Of a DNA stretch of 64,000 nt, positions 63,201 through 64,000 are shown one piece after another. Origin of the DNA: Sweltsa coloradensis (taxonomy: Eukaryota; Arthropoda; Insecta; Plecoptera; Chloroperlidae). The notes under the pieces are model-generated. The model worked only from the letters and a program-made list of their open reading frames with translations. It ran no database searches and was not told where the DNA came from. How positions within the stretch are numbered: the first letter of the stretch is position 1; each line of letters begins with the position of its first letter. The stretch is from NCBI GenBank assembly GCA_024449915.1, contig JAMZAV010000789.1:124001-188000 (forward strand), written 5' to 3'. A program made the position numbers and the translations under genes.

Positions 63201-63395
63201 CAAATATATGTGATATAATGGTTCCACTGACAATCAGATCTTGTAACTGAGTGAGTAGACTATAAATACGAGTGTGTTTTTTTCTTGCAGAGGGTGATGA
63301 AGAACCGGCGACAACACAACATTGTGAGGAGATTCCGAACAATCCACGGCCCCCACGGTCACGACAACAGTCTCTCACACAGTCAAGAACTTTGA
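39038..63395 (+). CDS. ANO10: Anoctamin-10-like membrane protein (TMEM16K family), 12 coding exons
   Basis: Joined coding exons are 39038-39232, 40857-41133, 43042-43158, 45214-45389, 47331-47489, 48314-48536, 49634-49764, 50812-50901, 52460-52657, 54212-54403, 59751-59999 and 63291-63395. Every intron is GT-AG, the phases agree, and the product is 703 residues against about 660 for human ANO10. Residues 1-200 are a cytosolic domain with the ANO10 signatures SASKIKFL and [20 protein letters not shown]. Ten membrane segments follow, roughly at 203-235, 238-256, 309-335, 348-367, 398-420, 427-455, 530-550, 551-568, 588-609 and 618-642. The TMEM16 calcium ligands are all present: N439 and E443 in TM6, D527 and E530 in TM7, E559 and D563 in TM8. 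Known family members are calcium-dependent phospholipid scramblases, and vertebrate ANO10 acts in the endoplasmic reticulum. Scramblase activity here is inferred. ANO8 shares the fold but is much longer and matches the N-terminus less well. Confidence 0.95.
39233..40856 (+). other. Anoctamin intron 1 (1624 bp)
   Basis: AT-rich. Its only clear repeat is a minus-strand SINE copy at 40600-40760. Confidence 0.8.
40600..40760 (-). repeat. tRNA-like SINE, second copy of the 59491 family
   Basis: On the minus strand it shares ACGATTAGGGCG, TATGGTACTACG, CGTCTCGAATAGC and CGTTAAGCAACA with 59491-59680. Confidence 0.65.
40857..41133 (+). CDS. ANO10: Anoctamin-10 exon 2 (cytosolic domain)
   Basis: Encodes residues 66-157 plus the first base of codon 158. 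The acceptor is gtgtag|GGG and the donor is CTAA|gtaggt. It starts [20 protein letters not shown] and ends LYEGQSL. Between them lies [19 protein letters not shown], one of the most conserved stretches of ANO10 proteins. A second GT lies four bases downstream, but only the first gives the phase needed to join exon 3 as SLIQVCLHW. Confidence 0.93.
41357..41460. repeat. (GATGTT)n minisatellite-like repeat
   Basis: About seventeen hexamer units, with GCT and GAT variants. Confidence 0.9.
42412..42960 (+). mobile_element. Full-length family E repeat
   Basis: It matches 6258-6880 from GCCTAGGTTGTATGGTTGCC to GATAGGATAGAC and ends in an AAAT-rich tail. It lacks part of the middle, including most of the long pyrimidine tract. 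Confidence 0.7.
43042..43158 (+). CDS. ANO10: Anoctamin-10 exon 3 (end of cytosolic domain)
   Basis: Completes codon 158, encodes residues 159-196, and leaves one base of codon 197. The acceptor gtcctgcag follows a clear pyrimidine run and the donor is TTCG|gtaaga. The product reads [20 protein letters not shown] and continues to [15 protein letters not shown] followed by a KLG...W stretch is typical of ANO10 (PLHD.EALKKL..TW in vertebrates). Confidence 0.93.
43159..45213 (+). other. Anoctamin intron 3 (2055 bp)
   Basis: Contains a SINE-like T-arm box at about 43225-43275 (GTTCGGATCCCTC) and a family D fragment (43340-43495, inverted). The minus-strand frame at 44591-44839 is unassigned. Confidence 0.75.
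45214..45389 (+). CDS. ANO10: Anoctamin-10 exon 4 (TM1 and TM2)
   Basis: Completes codon 197 and encodes residues 198-255. The acceptor is gcttctcag|AGGAG and the donor is CTTGAA|gtaggt. It begins [20 protein letters not shown], the family's IR.YFGE motif leading into TM1, and ends in TM2 at LWVTVFLE. The alternative gtaaca donor four bases downstream would break the join to LWKRK in exon 5. Confidence 0.94.
45390..47330 (+). other. Anoctamin intron 4 (1941 bp)
   Basis: Mostly AT-rich. The open frames at 46181-46468 and 46732-47049 have no recognisable family and are not called. Confidence 0.75.
47331..47489 (+). CDS. ANO10: Anoctamin-10 exon 5 (TM2-TM3 loop)
   Basis: Encodes residues 256-308 in phase 0 at both ends, between gcatgtacag and AGG|gtgggt. 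It starts [17 protein letters not shown] and contains DPRPNF.G and [13 protein letters not shown]. These match the family pattern ELWKR...WGT...EPRP.F.G...ITGK.EP. The loop precedes TM3, which opens exon 6. Confidence 0.94.
47490..48313 (+). other. Anoctamin intron 5 (824 bp)
   Basis: The shortest intron. It holds the inverted-repeat hairpin at 48107-48240. Confidence 0.8.
48107..48240. repeat. 134-bp GC-rich inverted repeat
   Basis: The left arm, CCGCAGCAAGTATGCC, faces the right-arm complement CCGAAGCAAGTATGCC. Inner blocks CGGCGGG/CCCGCCGG and CCAATGAGCGATCAG/CTGATTGGC also pair. It may be a small MITE or a stable intronic hairpin; no target-site duplication is clear. Confidence 0.7.
48314..48536 (+). 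CDS. ANO10: Anoctamin-10 exon 6 (TM3 and TM4)
   Basis: Encodes residues 309-382 plus one base of codon 383. The acceptor is caattccag|ATG and the donor is TGGG|gtaaga. It opens with [20 protein letters not shown] (TM3, matching YLVSLPFV in vertebrates). [17 protein letters not shown] then forms TM4, and the exon ends [13 protein letters not shown]-rich hairpin lies 73 bp upstream of the exon, at 48107-48240. Confidence 0.94.
48537..49633 (+). other. Anoctamin intron 6 (1097 bp)
   Basis: AT-rich, with a TA-rich tract near 48890-48935. Nothing else was seen. Confidence 0.8.
49634..49764 (+). CDS. ANO10: Anoctamin-10 exon 7 (TM5)
   Basis: Completes codon 383 (E) and encodes residues 384-426, between ttttcag and CAT|gtgagt. 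The join gives [20 protein letters not shown], the family's WENHR motif. TM5, [20 protein letters not shown], follows, and then QDMEMLRH. Confidence 0.94.
49765..50811 (+). other. Anoctamin intron 7 (1047 bp)
   Basis: Holds a diverged family H repeat (50540-50655) with an AGCGATAC/GTATCGCT inverted pair. Confidence 0.75.
50812..50901 (+). CDS. ANO10: Anoctamin-10 exon 8 (TM6, first calcium ligands)
   Basis: A 90-bp phase-0 exon encoding residues 427-456, between tttgtttcag and AAAAAG|gtaatg. It reads [21 protein letters not shown]439 and E443 occupy the places of the TM6 calcium ligands N650 and E654 of TMEM16A, so the upper gate-side half of the calcium site is intact. Confidence 0.92.
50902..52459 (+). 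other. Anoctamin intron 8 (1558 bp)
   Basis: AT-rich, with a decayed LINE end on the minus strand at 51925-52260. Confidence 0.8.
51925..52260 (-). pseudogene. Decayed LINE ORF2 C-terminus
   Basis: Minus-strand translation, over two frames with stops, reads [12 protein letters not shown], then [20 protein letters not shown], then [13 protein letters not shown]. This follows the order RWxGHVxRM, GRPxxRW...D, DRxxWRxLV known at the C-terminal end of many non-LTR retrotransposon ORF2 proteins. Frameshifts and stops show that it is dead. Confidence 0.75.
52460..52657 (+). CDS. ANO10: Anoctamin-10 exon 9 (variable TM6-TM7 linker)
   Basis: Encodes residues 457-522 in phase 0, between tcatgtcag and TATGAG|gtaaat. 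It reads [20 protein letters not shown], then a basic and acidic stretch rich in K, S and E, and ends EGEMESYE. This is the least conserved part of the protein, and the call rests on the open frame and both splice phases fitting. The donor lies in a (TAAA)n run, and a family A mobile element begins at 52679. Confidence 0.85.
52679..53151 (-). mobile_element. Family A element (copy A9), next to the exon 9 donor
   Basis: The 3' end, CTAGGAAGCTTCGCAAACGC, is of the variant type and begins 21 bp after the splice donor. The 5' end, at 53151, is CGCTACGCTCATCCAA. It was inserted into a (TAAA)n run. This is a short subtype 1 core (473 bp). Confidence 0.82.
53195..53560. repeat. Family D interspersed repeat
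   Basis: ACTGATTTTCAGTGGGGAAC, TTGGCGCCGACACC, CGATGAGCGTATAATGG and CGTTGCTAGAACC recur, diverged, at 26690-26940. Two GTGGGG...CATTA blocks suggest an internal duplication. Confidence 0.5.
54030..54160. repeat. Family D fragment
   Basis: GTCGGTGCCAATGCCCGATA and CCACTGAAAATCAGTTCTGT match the family D ends. Confidence 0.45.
54212..54403 (+). CDS. ANO10: Anoctamin-10 exon 10 (TM7-TM8, calcium ligands)
   Basis: Encodes residues 523-586 in phase 0, between ctcgttccag and TGGCAG|gttcgt. The start, [20 protein letters not shown], matches [20 protein letters not shown] of vertebrate ANO10. D527 and E530 of DYLE, and E559 and D563 of EIRAD, are the TM7 and TM8 calcium ligands. It ends [16 protein letters not shown]. 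Confidence 0.96.
54673..54737. repeat. (ATTTC)n pentanucleotide tract
   Basis: Thirteen units with one ATTTA variant, at the 3' end of the LINE remnant. Confidence 0.95.
54673..55320 (-). pseudogene. LINE 3' end with (AAATG)n tail
   Basis: On the minus strand the frame at about 55070-55190 reads [15 protein letters not shown] and then [20 protein letters not shown]. This resembles the end of non-LTR reverse-transcriptase ORFs (LP..IR...FK..LK.WLL...FYS..E). Further downstream the element ends in a pure AAATG tandem tract (54673-54737), a known kind of LINE tail. It is interrupted by stops and clearly inactive. Confidence 0.55.
55396..55809. repeat. Large near-perfect inverted repeat
   Basis: The left arm, 55396-55569, and right arm, 55637-55809, are about 174 bp each and separated by 67 bp. 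They share, for example, CATAACAGCATCCTCGAAAG and its complement. I count only a few small differences, mainly in the A-run lengths. It lies directly upstream, in element sense, of the LINE remnant, and part may derive from it. Confidence 0.85.
56672..56803 (-). repeat. Family A core fragment (subtype 2)
   Basis: TTTTTTTTCAAAAGAGACTA, TAACCTTAATGTCCATGTAA and CCCACCCGTCTGGTCAGAAT match the subtype 2 core. Both family A ends are missing. Confidence 0.75.
57665..57893. repeat. Family F repeat
   Basis: CCCAGGGTCACCAAAAACAG, GACACGGACGGACAAAAATG and the end GGAGCTTCGCTCCCTAA are shared with 58885-59180. Confidence 0.6.
58537..58748. mobile_element. Small element with about 60-bp inverted ends
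   Basis: CGCACACTGCCACC on the left faces the complement of GATGGCAGTGTGCG on the right. GCTTATGGAAAATAACATGG is inverted near 58690. It includes a repeated GTGCATCC(G/T)GCCC block. Likely a MITE; no target-site duplication was identified. Confidence 0.6.
58885..59180. repeat. Family F repeat
   Basis: It starts GTGGAGGCGCCGGGTACATG, contains CCCAGGGACACCAAAAAC and GACGGACGGACGGACCGAAA, and ends GGTGCTTTGCTCCCTAAT. A GTGGAGG-GCCGG motif is repeated at 58941. Confidence 0.6.
59491..59680 (+). repeat. tRNA-derived SINE
   Basis: The head is CCGTCCGCGGTGGCATATTA with T arm GTGGGTTCGAATCCCGC. The tail, TTTGACGTTAAGCAACAGAA, is followed by ATC repeats. It ends about 70 bp before exon 11. The second copy is at 40600-40760 on the minus strand. 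Confidence 0.7.
59751..59999 (+). CDS. ANO10: Anoctamin-10 exon 11 (TM9 and TM10)
   Basis: Encodes residues 587-669 in phase 0, between cttgtttcag and AATGAG|gtaagt. [20 protein letters not shown] forms TM9 and [20 protein letters not shown] forms TM10. [10 protein letters not shown] corresponds to VEHALLALKF in vertebrates. The last part, [15 protein letters not shown], is a basic cytosolic helix. It follows the longest intron (5347 bp). Confidence 0.95.
60000..63290 (+). other. Anoctamin intron 11 (3291 bp)
   Basis: Contains the 5S-derived SINE (60443-60879) and a SINE-like stretch near 62840-62940 (GCGAGTGCGTGGCTTCGCGG, GTGGGATTTAATCC). The rest is AT-rich without a gene. Confidence 0.8.
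60443..60879 (-). mobile_element. 5S rRNA-derived SINE (SINE3 type) with 13-bp target-site duplication
   Basis: The minus-strand head (60784-60880) resembles 5S rRNA: CACCGAAGTTAAGCGAACTC, then GGTCAGGGGTAGAGTGGGTG and ACCGC. These cover the internal pol III promoter regions (box A, intermediate element, box C). The body includes GGATGGGACGTTAAGCCGTT and the tail GACGTTAAGCAATATCCAAT. The direct repeat TCTGTAACATATA lies at 60430-60442 and 60880-60892. 5S-derived SINEs are known, and the sharp duplication suggests a fairly recent insertion. Confidence 0.85.
63291..63395 (+). CDS. ANO10: Anoctamin-10 exon 12 (C-terminus and stop)
   Basis: Encodes residues 670-703 and the stop TGA at 63393-63395. 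The acceptor tttttttcttgcag is strong and in phase 0. The tail [20 protein letters not shown] is very basic and the final residues are rich in histidine and serine. Tails of this family vary, so the call rests on the splice site, the phase and the polyadenylation signal 54 bases after the stop. Confidence 0.82.
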   Translation, partial: RVMKNRRQHNIVRRFRTIHGPHGHDNSLSHSQEL

Positions 63396-63690
63396 TCGAG
63401 ACTCGCCGCCCCGCACCAATAATTGGCGAGCGAACCATGTTACCTTGTAAATAAAAGATATTTATTGGTTGAAAAACCTTTGTTTTATAAATGAATAAGT
63501 GATTTAGTGATTTACGCAGTTATTTGTAAGGCGTGTACCAAAGAAAGTGTAGTACATTTTATCCAAAATCCATTATGCTCAATCGCGATTACATGCCAAA
63601 GTTTTCAGTTATGTTCTATTTTTTATATTAGTATTTTAAGTTAGAATATGAAAAATAAATGGATTTTCAAATGTTGTTATATAAATTTGA
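63396..63690. other. 3' UTR and downstream AT-rich sequence
   Basis: Covers the short 3' UTR, the polyadenylation region and unassigned AT-rich DNA. Confidence 0.7.
63450..63455 (+). terminator. Polyadenylation signal AATAAA of the anoctamin gene
   Basis: AATAAA lies 54 bases after the stop codon and is followed from about 63467 by a GT/T-rich stretch suited to cleavage-factor binding. The resulting 3' UTR would be only about 75-90 bases. Another AATAAA, at 63654, could serve a longer form. Confidence 0.7.
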
Positions 63691-63699
63691 CTTTTTCTT

Positions 63700-64000
63700 T
63701 TAGACGACCGCATTTTGTTTCCCCTCAAGGTCATTGGATGTGCGCGCGCAATGGCGGTGACCGCTTCCCTGTGATGAGATAGCGCGGCAGGAATGCCAAC
63801 GGTATCATCGTCACCGGAACGCCACTCCTGTTGCGAGGCCATGTCGTCGATGACGTTGCTGTGACGTCACATGGGCAGGTAATTAGCGTTCTGTTTATAC
63901 GAGGAAAGCCGATGAGCGGTGTGAGTCACACGAAGGACGTGTGTCACATGACTTGGAAGACCGCGGGTCGAAAAAACCCGACTGGTGTTTGGGATGCTGC
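63700..64000. promoter_or_regulatory. GC-rich edge with a CRE palindrome; possible promoter of a neighbouring gene
   Basis: G+C and CpG rise sharply. TGACGTCA, the cAMP-response-element core, is at 63862-63869, with a half site TGACG at 63851. On the minus strand a frame starts MASQQEWRSGDDDTVG with a fair Kozak context (63842 downward). On the plus strand GGGCAG|gtaatt could be a donor. I cannot tell which, if either, is real. Confidence 0.3.

Overview
This is animal nuclear DNA, most likely from an insect or another arthropod. It is AT-rich, has GT-AG introns of 0.8 to 5.3 kb, and is crowded with small interspersed repeats. I cannot name the species. The only gene I can support is on the + strand in the right part of the window: a 12-exon anoctamin of the ANO10/TMEM16K type (the group of Drosophila CG15270). 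Its coding exons run from 39038 to 63395. The splice phases join without a break into a 703-residue protein, and all six TMEM16 calcium ligands are present.

From 1 to about 38900 I find no gene. This part holds AT-rich sequence, microsatellites and mobile elements. The elements include a 610-bp palindrome made of six evenly spaced hairpins (2786-3395), several SINE-like families with tRNA-like heads, and a TTAA-flanked piggyBac-type MITE (34917-35431). Most notable is a family of non-autonomous Helitron-like elements (family A; 13147, 16627, 17602, 17751, 28806, 30742, 36631, 36920, 52679) with a related family B (29657, 33566). Family A elements start TTGGATGAGCG and end in CTAG. They carry the inverted start motif near the 3' end, followed by a small hairpin, and insert between A and T. 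Two copies sit inside older copies and the broken hosts rejoin without any target-site duplication, which is the expected mark of rolling-circle transposition.

From 38940 onward the anoctamin exons are GC-rich islands. The introns hold further repeats: a 5S-rRNA-derived SINE with a 13-bp target-site duplication (60443-60879), two decayed LINE ends (51925-52260 and 54673-55320), a near-perfect 414-bp inverted repeat (55396-55809), a GC-rich hairpin just before exon 6, and a family A element that begins 21 bp after the exon 9 splice donor. The last 300 bases are GC-rich with a palindromic CRE site and may be the edge of a neighbouring gene.

There is one protein product. It should be a membrane lipid scramblase of the endoplasmic reticulum. 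Everything else is repeat-derived or unassigned. All calls come from reading the sequence and from family knowledge; no search was run.
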